DNA of 64,000 nt from Polaromonas sp. (GCA_021731285.1 JAKFXR010000027.1:1-64000); one strand, 5' to 3'; positions 20,021 to 28,803 are shown, counted from the stretch's first letter. Numbers and translations are program-made. Notes: generated from the letters alone by a model not told the origin.

Positions 20021-20551
20021 TCAAGCCTGCCGGGGCCACTCCATGAATTCCGGCTCAAAGCCCTTGGCTCTCAAATATTTGGCCATCGCATAGCCGGTGC
20101 TGGATGGCCAGCACTTCACGTCCTGGTAGTCATACAGCTTGTAGTCCACCAGTTCGGGCGACAAGCTGACCTCACCATGCCCGACGGCGCTGTACGCGAT
20201 GATGACCTGGTTCATGCGCTGGAAATCGTAAACGCCTATGAGTTGAAGGTCGGTCACATCGAGGTTGGTTTCTTCCTTGACCTCGCGCGTGATGCCGTCC
20301 TCAGGCGTCTCACCGGCCTCCATGAAGCCCGTGATCAGCGAATACATTTTGGCTGTCCATGCCGCATTGCGTGCCAGCAGGATCTTGCCCTGGTGCTCGA
20401 TCACCGCCGCCAGCACCGGCGTGGGGTTGTTCCAGTGGGTGTAATCACAGGCCGGACAGCGCAGGCGGGCCTTTTCGCCGCCGTCTTCCATTTGGGTGAC
20501 CAGCGCCAGCGGCGTGGCGCAGTTGGGGCAAAACCTGAATTCGTGGCTCAT
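20021..20551 (-). CDS. NUDIX hydrolase with N-terminal zinc ribbon
   Basis: FCPNCATPL...RCPACDYTHWNNPTPV; Nudix box GFMEAGETPEDGITREVKEETNL. Confidence 0.93.
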   Translation of the reverse strand: MSHEFRFCPNCATPLALVTQMEDGGEKARLRCPACDYTHWNNPTPVLAAVIEHQGKILLARNAAWTAKMYSLITGFMEAGETPEDGITREVKEETNLDVTDLQLIGVYDFQRMNQVIIAYSAVGHGEVSLSPELVDYKLYDYQDVKCWPSSTGYAMAKYLRAKGFEPEFMEWPRQA

Positions 20552-20585
20552 GGGCTTACATCCTCATCTCATGGATTTTCGGGGG

Positions 20586-20700
20586 TGTCATCCCGGACTT
20601 GATCCGGGATCCATGCCACATGAACCAACTAAGCAGGTCAAAGCCGCATGGATTGCGGGTTCCCGGATCGAGTCCGGGACAGGCTCTACCCGCAATGACA
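20586..20700. repeat. Intergenic inverted repeat (GTCATCCCGGACTTGATCCGGGATCCAT type)
   Basis: GTCATCCCGGACTTGATCCGGGATCCATG ... ATGGATTGCGGGTTCCCGGATCGAGTCCGGGACAGG...ACCCGCAATGAC. Confidence 0.75.
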
Positions 20701-20708
20701 GGCATGGG

Positions 20709-21611
20709 TCAGGCCGGAAAGACACCGGTGGACAGGTAGCGGTCGCCCCGGTCGCAGACGATAAACACAATCACCGCGTCCTTCACCGTTTTGGCGATCT
20801 CCTGCGCCACCCAGCAGGCGCCGGCCGCCGAGATGCCGGCAAAAATGCCCTCTTCACGCGCCATGCGGCGGCACATGTCTTCTGCATCAAGCTGACTCAC
20901 CAGCACCAGCTCATCCACATGGCTGGCATCGTAAATTTTCGGCATATAGGCCTCCGGCCATTTGCGTATGCCCGGGATGCGTGAACCTTCACTGGGCTGC
21001 GCGCCGACGATGCGGATCGCCGGGTTTTTCTCTTTCAGAAAACGCGAGACACCGGTGATGGTGCCCGTGGTGCCCATGGCGCTGACGAAATGCGTGACCT
21101 TGCCGCCCGTGTCGGCCCAGATCTCGGGGCCTGTGGTCTCGTAATGAATGCGCGGGTTGTCGTCATTGGCAAACTGGTCCAGCACCCTGCCCTTGCCATC
21201 TTTGGCCATCTGATCGGCCAGGTCACGCGCATGCTCCATGCCGCCGCTTTTGGGTGTGAGGATCAACTCGGCACCAAAGGCCTTCATGGTCTGCGCGCGT
21301 TCGATGGACAGGTCCTCCGGCATGATCAGCACCATTCGGTAGCCCTTGATGGCTGCCGCCATCGCCAGCGCAATGCCGGTGTTGCCCGAGGTGGCCTCGA
21401 TCAGCGTGTCGCCAGGCCGGATGTCGCCGCGCTCTTCAGCGCGCTTGATCATGGACAGCGCGGGCCGGTCTTTCACCGAGCCTGCGGGGTTGTTGCCTTC
21501 GAGTTTTCCGAGGACCACGTTGTTGCGTTGGGTGTTGTCTGCGGCCTGGATGCGTTGCAGTGCCACGAGCGGCGTTTTGCCAATGGCGTCTTCGATAGTG
21601 GGGTAGGTCAT
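20709..21611 (-). CDS. cysM: Cysteine synthase B
   Basis: MTYPTIEDAIGKTPLVALQRI...NPAGSVKDRPAL...EATSGNTGIALA; the longer ORF start to 21782 runs into tRNA sequence. Confidence 0.93.
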   Translation of the reverse strand: MTYPTIEDAIGKTPLVALQRIQAADNTQRNNVVLGKLEGNNPAGSVKDRPALSMIKRAEERGDIRPGDTLIEATSGNTGIALAMAAAIKGYRMVLIMPEDLSIERAQTMKAFGAELILTPKSGGMEHARDLADQMAKDGKGRVLDQFANDDNPRIHYETTGPEIWADTGGKVTHFVSAMGTTGTITGVSRFLKEKNPAIRIVGAQPSEGSRIPGIRKWPEAYMPKIYDASHVDELVLVSQLDAEDMCRRMAREEGIFAGISAAGACWVAQEIAKTVKDAVIVFIVCDRGDRYLSTGVFPA

Positions 21612-21651
21612 ACCCTGCACTGTGCCATAATTTGCCTCTTTGCTTCTTCCT

Positions 21652-21687
21652 GCCCGGGTGGTGAAATTGGTAGACGCAGGGGACTCA
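21652..21687 (+). pseudogene. Truncated duplicate of tRNA-Leu(CAA) 5' half
   Basis: GCCCGGGTGGTGAAATTGGTAGACGCAGGGGACTCA identical over 36 nt to 21944-21979; continues AAAA then diverges. Confidence 0.9.
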
Positions 21688-21943
21688 AAAAGAGGTTTGT
21701 GTACCTTTTTTTGAAATCCGTGAACACCACGCAACAACAGGCGGGATAACGGTTTACGGCGACTGGTCGAATAGAGCCCCAAAGGGCTTATTGAGACCTA
21801 GGAGCCAAATAGGAGCCGCGGCGAAAAGCCAAGAGGCAGCAAGTAGAATTGAGACGTTGATCTGACATATTGAGCCTGCGGCGAGATGGAGGATCAACCA
21901 CGGTTAAACAGAGCATTCTGGACTAGTCCAGAGAATTCAAAAA
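21688..21943 (+). other. Unassigned, potentially structured insert between the two tRNA-Leu 5' copies
   Basis: Contains GTTGATC...GATCAAC, AGCCC-CAAA-GGGCT and palindrome TCTGGACTAGTCCAGA; bounded by direct repeats TCAAAAAG (21685, 21937). Confidence 0.5.
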
Positions 21944-22256
21944 GCCCGGGTGGTGAAATTGGTAGACGCAGGGGACTCAGACCAAATTTGAGCCCTCTTG
22001 AAGAAATTCTTGAGGTGAAGCCCGTCAAACTCGGCGAAGGCCCTGGACGCAAGTCCGAGCTAATACCGAGCCAAGCCCTCGTACCGAAAGGTTGAGGGAA
22101 GGTGTAGAGAGCAGACGGCGGGCACCTAAAGTCGAAAGACTATGGTGAAGGCGTGCTCCAGACCACGAACTCTCATGAGAGGGGCGGCGAAAGCCGAAGT
22201 GGTAAGAAAATCCCCCGCCGCAAGGCGTGCCGGTTCGATTCCGGCCCCGGGCACCA
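21944..22256 (+). tRNA. tRNA-Leu (anticodon CAA), interrupted by a group I intron
   Basis: Exon 1 21944-21978 and exon 2 22207-22256 join to GCCCGGGTGGTGAAATTGGTAGACGCAGGGGACTC^AAAATCCCCCGCCGCAAGGCGTGCCGGTTCGATTCCGGCCCCGGGCACCA, a full class II tRNA with anticodon loop CUCAAAA. Confidence 0.93.
21979..22206 (+). ncRNA. Group I intron (Azoarcus tRNA-Ile type, probable IC3)
   Basis: Core segments GTCAAACTCGGCGAAGG, ATACCGAGCCAAGCC, GGTGTAGAGAGCAGACGGC...CACCTAAAG, ACTATGGTGAAGGCGTGCTCCAGA match P3-P8 of the Azoarcus tRNA-Ile intron as remembered; terminal G before exon 2; no ORF. Confidence 0.92.
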
Positions 22257-22260
22257 CCAC

Positions 22261-22294
22261 AGGCCCTTCCAGCGATGGAAGGGCCTATTTTTTT
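22261..22294 (+). terminator. Rho-independent terminator after tRNA-Leu
   Basis: AGGCCCTTCCA-GCGA-TGGAAGGGCCT-ATTTTTTT. Confidence 0.93.
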
Positions 22295-22726
22295 ATCTCT
22301 GCGCATGCCCCTGGGGCGGAATCGAAAGATTCGCTACAGGCCGCACCAATCCGTCTTCTTGCAACCGTCCAAGTTCGAGGGGTACACGTTGGGGTACACC
22401 AAACTGACCAACGGCTGGAGGGACAAAAGTGGCTTCGAACCACTGCCCACTTAACCGGCCTGCGTACACTATGCCACCCCCCAATTACGCTGCTTCACGC
22501 TGCAATGAGAGCGCCGCACAACGCGGGGCAGCGAGCAACGGCTGCCGCGACAACCGTCGTCACAAAGTAGCCTGCGACCTGGCCTACCATTCGCTGCACT
22601 GGGGCCCTAGAGCACTGAGCCTGTATCACCATCTGAACGATTTGCACCAGCACCGCCGCAGACCCGAGCCAGCGTTTTTGGCCGATCTCTATGATGAACG
22701 GATGTTGCACCAACCAGGAGCGTTTC

Positions 22727-23341
22727 ATGGAGCCTAAATCTCATTGGGAACAGGTCTACACCACCAAGTCGGCCGAGGCCGTGAGCTGGTACCAGCCTCA
22801 TGCCACCCTGTCTCTGGAGATGATCCAGCGCGTCGCAACGGGCAAATCAGCGCACGTTGTGGATGTCGGTGGTGGCGCCTCCAGTCTGGTGGATGACCTG
22901 CTGGCAGGTGGCATGACAGACGTGAGTGTTCTGGACATCTCCGGCGCAGCGCTTGATGTGGCGCGTCGGCGGCTCGGTGAGCAGGCAAGGCGCGTGCACT
23001 GGATTGAAGGCGACATCACGACGGTCGAGCTTGAGAAGGCCAGCATTGACGTTTGGCACGACCGGGCTGTCTTTCACTTTCTCACCCATCCGTCAGATCG
23101 CGCTGCCTATGTCGCGCAAGTACGTCACGCCGTACGTCCTGGTGGGCGCGTCATCGTGGCCGCCTTCGGGCCGGATGGGCCGCTTCAATGCAGCGGTCTG
23201 CCCGTAGTGCGTTATGCACCCGATGCCTTGCATGCGGAGTTTGGCGGCGCGTTCGAGCTGCTGGAGCATGTGAAGGAAGACCACCACACCCCATCCGGGT
23301 TGGTGCAGCATTTTGTGTACTGCCATTGCGTGCTGCATTAG
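22727..23341 (+). CDS. Class I SAM-dependent methyltransferase
   Basis: MEPKSHWEQVYTTKSAEAVSWYQ...VVDVGGGASSLVDDLL. Confidence 0.9.
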   Translation: MEPKSHWEQVYTTKSAEAVSWYQPHATLSLEMIQRVATGKSAHVVDVGGGASSLVDDLLAGGMTDVSVLDISGAALDVARRRLGEQARRVHWIEGDITTVELEKASIDVWHDRAVFHFLTHPSDRAAYVAQVRHAVRPGGRVIVAAFGPDGPLQCSGLPVVRYAPDALHAEFGGAFELLEHVKEDHHTPSGLVQHFVYCHCVLH

Positions 23342-23368
23342 CCGCCGGAACGACCTGAGGACACCCTC

Positions 23369-24421
23369 TTGAAATCGCTGACGCAACCCGGTGTTCTGGC
23401 GACCCTGCTGGCCGCCACATTGTTTGGCGCCGGTACCCCGCTGGCCAAGCTGCTGTTGGAGCAAACCAGTCCGTGGCTATTGGCGGCCCTGCTATACCTT
23501 GGTTCCGGCATTGGCCTTTTCTTGCTGCGATGGTCGCGCGGATCCCCGTCCGTACGACTGCCCCTCGGTGAGTGGAAGTGGCTGGCAGGAGCCGTGGTTG
23601 CCGGTGGCATGGTCGGCCCCGTCTTGTTGATGGTGGGCCTCTCTGGCATGCCTGCTTCGGGCGCTTCGCTCTTGCTGAATGCGGAAGGCGTGCTGACCGC
23701 ACTCATCGCGTGGTTTGTATTCAAGGAAAATTTTGATAAGCGCATTGCGCTTGGAATGCTGGCCATAGTGGCGGGTGGCGTGGTTTTGTCATGGCCGGCG
23801 GATGCCAGCCTTGGCACGCTATGGCAGGCCCCGGCTGTGGTCGGCGCCTGTCTGGCCTGGGGCATAGACAACAACCTCACGCGCAAGGTTTCGCTGTCGG
23901 ATGCATCGTTTATTGCCATGGTCAAGGGCCTGGCTGCAGGCGCGACCAATCTGATGCTTGCCTTGCTGCTGGGCGCTGCCTGGCCGGATGTTCCCGTGGT
24001 GCTGGCGGCCGCCGTGCTGGGCTTTGCAAGCTATGGAGCCAGTCTGGCGCTGTTCGTTCTGGGTCTGCGCCATTTGGGAACGGCACGCACAGGCGCATAT
24101 TTCTCGATTGCACCGTTCGTAGGCGCTGCCCTGGCGATTGTGGCGCTGGGCGAACCGGTTACGCTGTCGCTGATCATCGCCGGCGCATTGATGGCGGGAG
24201 GCGTCTGGCTGCATCTGACGGAGAGCCACCAGCACTCGCATACCCACGAACCGCTTGAGCACAGCCATGAGCATGAGCACGCTGCAGGTGACGAACATCA
24301 CGATCATGCGCACGAGGCCCCCGTTGGGGCGGGTACCCGGCACACGCATTCGCACCGGCATTCCCCGATTGCTCACAGCCACGCGCATTTCCCCGACGCC
24401 CATCATCGCCATTCGCATTGA
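23369..24421 (+). CDS. EamA/DMT-family transporter with His-rich C-terminal tail
   Basis: TTG start; ten-TM DMT pattern; tail HQHSHTHEPLEHSHEHEHAAGDEHHDHAHEAP...HTHSHRHSPIAHSHAHFPDAHHRHSH. Confidence 0.9.
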   Translation: MKSLTQPGVLATLLAATLFGAGTPLAKLLLEQTSPWLLAALLYLGSGIGLFLLRWSRGSPSVRLPLGEWKWLAGAVVAGGMVGPVLLMVGLSGMPASGASLLLNAEGVLTALIAWFVFKENFDKRIALGMLAIVAGGVVLSWPADASLGTLWQAPAVVGACLAWGIDNNLTRKVSLSDASFIAMVKGLAAGATNLMLALLLGAAWPDVPVVLAAAVLGFASYGASLALFVLGLRHLGTARTGAYFSIAPFVGAALAIVALGEPVTLSLIIAGALMAGGVWLHLTESHQHSHTHEPLEHSHEHEHAAGDEHHDHAHEAPVGAGTRHTHSHRHSPIAHSHAHFPDAHHRHSH

Positions 24422-24739
24422 GCGGAACTGGTCACCTGGCAGCGCTGCTAGAGCTTCAGGAGACCTCGAAGGTTGAGATGGTGAAGGAGGATGACGCCAT
24501 GGCTTGAAGCCGCTGCAACTTGGGTCGCTGGTTCCGTAGCCATAAAGTAGGTGCAAAAAGTTCAAGTATGGACCAAGAACCTTCTTGTGGGCTGGGCACA
24601 AGTCCCACCTACAAGCCTCGTAATCGACTGCACAGCCATGAGAGGCCGCTGTGGATGTTGCCACTGCGTTTGGCCAAAATATCTCAAGTGCAGCGAGGAC
24701 CAGATTGCGCGAGCATGGGACCGGCGGACCCGAGCCCGG

Positions 24740-25090
24740 TCACTTTTGCACTCCGCTGGAAAGTGCTGGCTTATTCGGTGCGGGACAACCGCACCCGCCA
24801 GCGCCGGAAACGGTCGCACAACCAGCGGACACCACCGTGGGCTCGACCTGGCAGAACGCGTTGTTCCTGCGGCGCCGCACCAGCCATATGGCGACGCCCA
24901 CCAGAACGGCCACCATGGTGGCACTCGCGATGACAGCGGTCTTGCTACTCAAACCCAACCCATCACCGGTCGCCATCGCGATCAAGCCGGCCACCGAAGC
25001 ACCACCCACAACGGGAACCAGCAGGGGGATGGCACAGCAGGCGGCACACGCTCCGGCGACTCCAAGAACCGTCAACATAGGTTTCTTCAT
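24740..25090 (-). CDS. Cys-rich small membrane protein, candidate metal transporter
   Basis: MKKPMLTVLGVAGACAACCAIPLLVPVVGG...RRRRNNAFCQVEPTVVSAGCATVSGAGGCGCPAP; MerR-type promoter upstream. Confidence 0.7.
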   Translation of the reverse strand: MKKPMLTVLGVAGACAACCAIPLLVPVVGGASVAGLIAMATGDGLGLSSKTAVIASATMVAVLVGVAIWLVRRRRNNAFCQVEPTVVSAGCATVSGAGGCGCPAPNKPALSSGVQK

Positions 25091-25133
25091 TTTTCTCTCA
25101 CCTAGATGAACTCGGGGCAATTCCCTTAAACTG

Positions 25134-25164
25134 AATATAGAACCTCAAGTAACTTGAGATGCAA
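25134..25164 (-). promoter_or_regulatory. MerR-type promoter/operator
   Basis: Minus strand TTGCAT-N19-TATATT; spacer contains the exact dyad CTCAAGT-T-ACTTGAG. Confidence 0.88.
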
Positions 25165-25173
25165 GGGGCAGCA

Positions 25174-25638
25174 ATGAATAACCTACAGACGTCGGGGCAA
25201 TTGACGATTGGCACGATGGCGAGCCGCACCGGTATAAACGTATCGGCTATCAGGTACTACGAAGAGGTGGGCTTGATTCCCCAAGCGGCTCGACGACCCA
25301 GCGGACACCGCGTGTACGGCCAGGAAGTCGAAGAAGTGCTGATGCTGATCCGCCACTGTAGAGACTTCGGTTTCTCGATTGAAGAGACGCGGGCACTGAT
25401 TTCTCTCTCCACAAACGATGATCGCGATTGCGCGGAGGCACGCGACATCGCAAAGATTCATCTCGATGCAATCCGGACCAAATTGGCGGAGTTGCAAAAG
25501 CTTGAGCGCACGCTGTCAAATTTCGTGCAGGCCTGCACTGACCAGTGTTTGGGTGGCCCTGCACCCAAATGCACCATCCTCAAAGACTTGAGTTCAGACG
25601 GAGCGAAGAACGCTGGACCAACACGTTGCTGCGGCTAA
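25174..25638 (+). CDS. MerR-family metal-responsive regulator
   Basis: QLTIGTMASRTGINVSAIRYYEEVGLIPQAARRPSGHRVYG...ACTDQCLGGPAPKCTIL. Confidence 0.92.
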   Translation: MNNLQTSGQLTIGTMASRTGINVSAIRYYEEVGLIPQAARRPSGHRVYGQEVEEVLMLIRHCRDFGFSIEETRALISLSTNDDRDCAEARDIAKIHLDAIRTKLAELQKLERTLSNFVQACTDQCLGGPAPKCTILKDLSSDGAKNAGPTRCCG

Positions 25639-25659
25639 AGCGAGTAACCGTCAATCGAT

Positions 25660-25977
25660 ATGAAAACCTTTCTCTTGTACCTTGTCACCGCTCTTGCGGA
25701 AATCGTGGGTTGCTATTTGCCCTACCTCTGGTTGGCTAAACGCGGACCGATCTGGTTGTTGATTCCTGCCGGGGTGAGCCTGGCACTTTTTGCCTGGCTG
25801 CTGACTCTTCATGACGCCGCGGCCGGCCGTGTTTACGCCGCCTATGGTGGCGTTTACATTGCGGTCGCCCTGGCTTGGTTGTGGGCTATCGACGGCGTCC
25901 GCCCTTCTGCCTGGGACGTGGCCGGCGTCACGGTCAGCCTTATGGGCATGGGCTTGATCGCCTTCCAGCCAAAGTAG
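25660..25977 (+). CDS. ynfA: YnfA/UPF0060 family membrane protein
   Basis: [15 protein letters not shown]...[36 protein letters not shown]. Confidence 0.93.
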   Translation: MKTFLLYLVTALAEIVGCYLPYLWLAKRGPIWLLIPAGVSLALFAWLLTLHDAAAGRVYAAYGGVYIAVALAWLWAIDGVRPSAWDVAGVTVSLMGMGLIAFQPK

Positions 25978-26068
25978 TCTCCCGGACGCAAACCCGGGAA
26001 AACAGCCTGGGTTAAACTGCACCGGCCTGCTGGAGACGCCCGATAACTTCTCCTGGCAAGCGTCCGCA

Positions 26069-26452
26069 ATGCACCGCCTCATCTTCCTGCTTCTTCTCGC
26101 CATGACCGTTTTTCAGCCTGCCCTTTCGGACATGCCGAAGCTGGCTGCCCCATCGGCGCCAACACTGTCTGCGCAAGTGAGCGGGAATCCGAACTCCTTC
26201 CAGGAGAACGCGGATCACGCGGCAATCTGTTTCTCCCATGTTGAAGCATCCAGCCCGGGCGCGCCAGCCGGCTGCGGTTCGGGCCAACTCTGCGGTTTGT
26301 GCAATATCTGCCAGGCATGCCACCACGCGGTCATGAATGAAGGCCGCATGGCGGCACCCGGTCACATCTCAGTTCGCCCTTCTTTCCCCTCCGTAGCTTC
26401 CGGCTACTTCAGCGCAGAACGCGCGAAAAACTTCAAGCCTCCAATTCTGTAA
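26069..26452 (+). CDS. Secreted Cys/His-containing small protein (CzcI-like)
   Basis: Signal peptide MHRLIFLLLLAMTVFQPALS; CGSGQLCGLCNICQACHH. Confidence 0.65.
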   Translation: MHRLIFLLLLAMTVFQPALSDMPKLAAPSAPTLSAQVSGNPNSFQENADHAAICFSHVEASSPGAPAGCGSGQLCGLCNICQACHHAVMNEGRMAAPGHISVRPSFPSVASGYFSAERAKNFKPPIL

Positions 26453-26544
26453 TTCTGTGCCCGGTGCGTCTGGTTTCAGGCGCACCTCACATCAGCCCTG
26501 CATCCTGCTGAGGGCTGGAATTCTTGAATTTTTGAGCTTGAACA

Positions 26545-27069
26545 ATGCCCTACATCAACCCGCCGCTCACTGGCGGCTCCCCCCGCAGTACGGTCGGTCC
26601 ACGCCTCGCGGGCTATTGGATCGCCCTGATACTGCTTTTAGTGGACCAGGCCGCCAAGTACTGGGTGCATGAATACACGCCATACGCGTGGAGTTTGCCC
26701 ATCACGGGCAACTTCAATCTGGTGCATGTCTGGAACTATGGCGCCGCCTTCAGCTTCTTGGCTGACGCGGGCGGCTGGCAGCGCTTCTTCTTTGGCGGGA
26801 TCGCATTGGTCGTTTCAGCCTGGTTGATGTTCATGCTGAGAAAGCCGCTCCCCAAGCTTGAGCTTTTGGGATACGCGTTGGTTCTCGGAGGTGCGCTGAG
26901 CAACGGCCTGGATAGGGCATTGCGCGGCTATGTTGTGGACTTTCTCGATTTCCATGCGCTGGGGTGGCACTGGCCGGCTTTCAATTTCGCCGACATGGGC
27001 ATTGTTTGCGGCGCGGTGCTTCTGGTTTTCGCGTCGTGGCGACACAGGCCAATGGAGAACCCGGCATGA
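26545..27069 (+). CDS. lspA: Lipoprotein signal peptidase (SPase II)
   Basis: LVDQAAKYWV, VHVWNYGAAFSFL, GGALSNGLDRALRGYVVDFLDFH, FNFADMGI. Confidence 0.95.
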   Translation: MPYINPPLTGGSPRSTVGPRLAGYWIALILLLVDQAAKYWVHEYTPYAWSLPITGNFNLVHVWNYGAAFSFLADAGGWQRFFFGGIALVVSAWLMFMLRKPLPKLELLGYALVLGGALSNGLDRALRGYVVDFLDFHALGWHWPAFNFADMGIVCGAVLLVFASWRHRPMENPA

Positions 27070-27503
27070 CGCCTTCATCCCTTACCTCTGAGCGGCAATG
27101 GAGGTTGTTGACGGTGAGCTGGCTGGTTGCGCTCGTCTCCACACTCGGTGCGCTGTTCTTCAGTGAAGTCATGGAGCTTGAGCCTTGCGTGCTCTGCTGG
27201 TATCAGCGGATCGCCATGTTCCCGCTGGTTCTGATTCTTGGCGCAGGCGCCTACACGCAGGATGCCAGCAGCGTGAAGTACGCCTTGCCCCTGGCGTTCT
27301 CCGGCTGGCTGGTCGCTTTCTACCACTGCCTTCTCTATGGCGGTTTTATTCCGGCGGCCATGCAGCCCTGCGGCAAAGGTGTTTCCTGCTCGGCGCAAAA
27401 GCTGGAGCTGATCGGCTTCATCACCATCCCGCTTTTGTCGCTTCTTGCTTTTTCCATCATCGTGCTGCTGCTACTGGCAGCAAAGAAAGACTCACGAAAA
27501 TGA
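27066..27503 (+). CDS. dsbB: Disulfide bond formation protein B
   Basis: EVMELEPCVLCWYQRIAMFPL (CVLC); second pair C(G)KGVSC. Confidence 0.93.
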   Translation: MTPSSLTSERQWRLLTVSWLVALVSTLGALFFSEVMELEPCVLCWYQRIAMFPLVLILGAGAYTQDASSVKYALPLAFSGWLVAFYHCLLYGGFIPAAMQPCGKGVSCSAQKLELIGFITIPLLSLLAFSIIVLLLLAAKKDSRK

Positions 27504-28156
27504 CCAACAAACAACTCACTATCATTTTGTGCGGGATCGTCGTCCTGCTCGGTTTCTCATTCGGTATATACGGCCACTTCAACAAAAAATCCGAGGCAAT
27601 TTCCCGCCTTGCGCAAGAGAACAGTTCTGTTTTCAATCGCGCACACGCGCCTACCTATGGACCCCGGGAGGCCAAGGTCCGCATCGTTGAGTTCTTTGAT
27701 CCAGCCTGCGAGACCTGCAGAGCCTTCTACCCCGTGGTCAAGCGCATCGTTGATGGCCACCAGGGGAAAGTGCAACTGGTGGTGCGCCTTGTGCCGTTCC
27801 ACAAAGGCTCAGATGTCGCCGCCAAAATCCTCATTGCGGCGCATCAGCAGAACCTGTTTTTTCCGGTGACGGAGGCTGTGCTCAATTCACAAGACGTATG
27901 GGCCGCGCATGACCAGCCTAACCCTGAGCGAATCTGGACCTTTTTGAAGGGAAGCAGCCTGGATGCTGTGAAAGCAAAACAATACGCCGGCTCTCCGGAA
28001 GCTGAAGCCACGCTAAAGCAGGATATGGATGACGCCAATACTCTGCAGGTCACAAGGACGCCCGGTTTCTTTGTCAATGGGCGGCCATTGAAGGAGTTCG
28101 GTCGTGAGCAACTCAAGGCCTTGGTGGATGAGGAAGTCAAACGTGCGTATCCCTAA
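27500..28156 (+). CDS. DsbA-family thiol:disulfide interchange protein
   Basis: N-terminal TM; VEFFDPACETCRAFYPVVK thioredoxin-fold active site CETC. Confidence 0.9.
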   Translation: MTNKQLTIILCGIVVLLGFSFGIYGHFNKKSEAISRLAQENSSVFNRAHAPTYGPREAKVRIVEFFDPACETCRAFYPVVKRIVDGHQGKVQLVVRLVPFHKGSDVAAKILIAAHQQNLFFPVTEAVLNSQDVWAAHDQPNPERIWTFLKGSSLDAVKAKQYAGSPEAEATLKQDMDDANTLQVTRTPGFFVNGRPLKEFGREQLKALVDEEVKRAYP

Positions 28157-28169
28157 CAGAGGCAAGACG

Positions 28170-28799
28170 ATGGGCGACAAACAGCATCGTTTCAGCCGGC
28201 GTGACATTCTGTATGCCGGAGGCATGCTTCTTGCCGGGGGAATGTTGACCTCATGTACGGACAAAAAAGCGCCCGTTGAAAGAAAATTCAACAGCATCGA
28301 CCTGACCGGTGCGGACTACGCCAAGGACTTTTCCCTCACCGACCATCATGGCCAGGCCAGGACCTTGAAGGATTTCCGCGGGAAGATTGTGACTGTCTTC
28401 TTCGGCTTTACCCAATGCCCTGACGTTTGTCCCACGACGATGGCCGAACTATCCGAGGTCAAACGGCTTCTGGGTCCGGACGCCGGCAAGTTGCAGGCGA
28501 TCTTCATCAGCGTGGATCCAGAGCGCGACACGCCGCTGCTCCTGGAAGCCTATATGAGGAATTTCGATCCGACCTTCCTGGCCATGCGACCGAGTCCAGA
28601 GCAATTGGCTGCGGTGGCCAGCCACTTCAAGATTTACTACAAAAAGGTGGAAGGCAGCAAGCCTGGTACTTATTCGATGGATCACACCGCCGGCACCTTC
28701 GTTTTTGACCCGCAAGGCCGTATCAGGCTCTACGGAAGGTATGGCAGCGGCGCCCAGCCTCTCGCCCAGGATATCCAGCTTCTCCTCAAAGGGGCGTAA
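28170..28799 (+). CDS. SCO1/SenC family copper chaperone
   Basis: FFGFTQCPDVCPTTMAEL (CPxxCP) and distal His DHTAGTFV. Confidence 0.95.
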   Translation: MGDKQHRFSRRDILYAGGMLLAGGMLTSCTDKKAPVERKFNSIDLTGADYAKDFSLTDHHGQARTLKDFRGKIVTVFFGFTQCPDVCPTTMAELSEVKRLLGPDAGKLQAIFISVDPERDTPLLLEAYMRNFDPTFLAMRPSPEQLAAVASHFKIYYKKVEGSKPGTYSMDHTAGTFVFDPQGRIRLYGRYGSGAQPLAQDIQLLLKGA

Positions 28800-28803
28800 T
28801 GGC

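Noticed and set aside
21612-21782. N-terminal extension of CysM (MGLYSTSRR...)
   Set aside because: Reads through the duplicated tRNA half; CysM family start MTYPTIED fits at 21611.
21688-21943. Group II intron in the tRNA-Leu insert
   Set aside because: No convincing domain V (AGC...GTT with 2-nt bulge) or GUGYG 5' end was found.
22025-22306. 93-aa minus-strand ORF
   Set aside because: Lies across the group I intron and tRNA 3' exon; translation is a by-product of RNA gene sequence.
22377-22402. GGGGTACACGTTGGGGTACAC direct repeat after tRNA-Leu as an integration scar
   Set aside because: Short, no integrase motif recognised nearby and no matching att duplicate of the tRNA 3' end.
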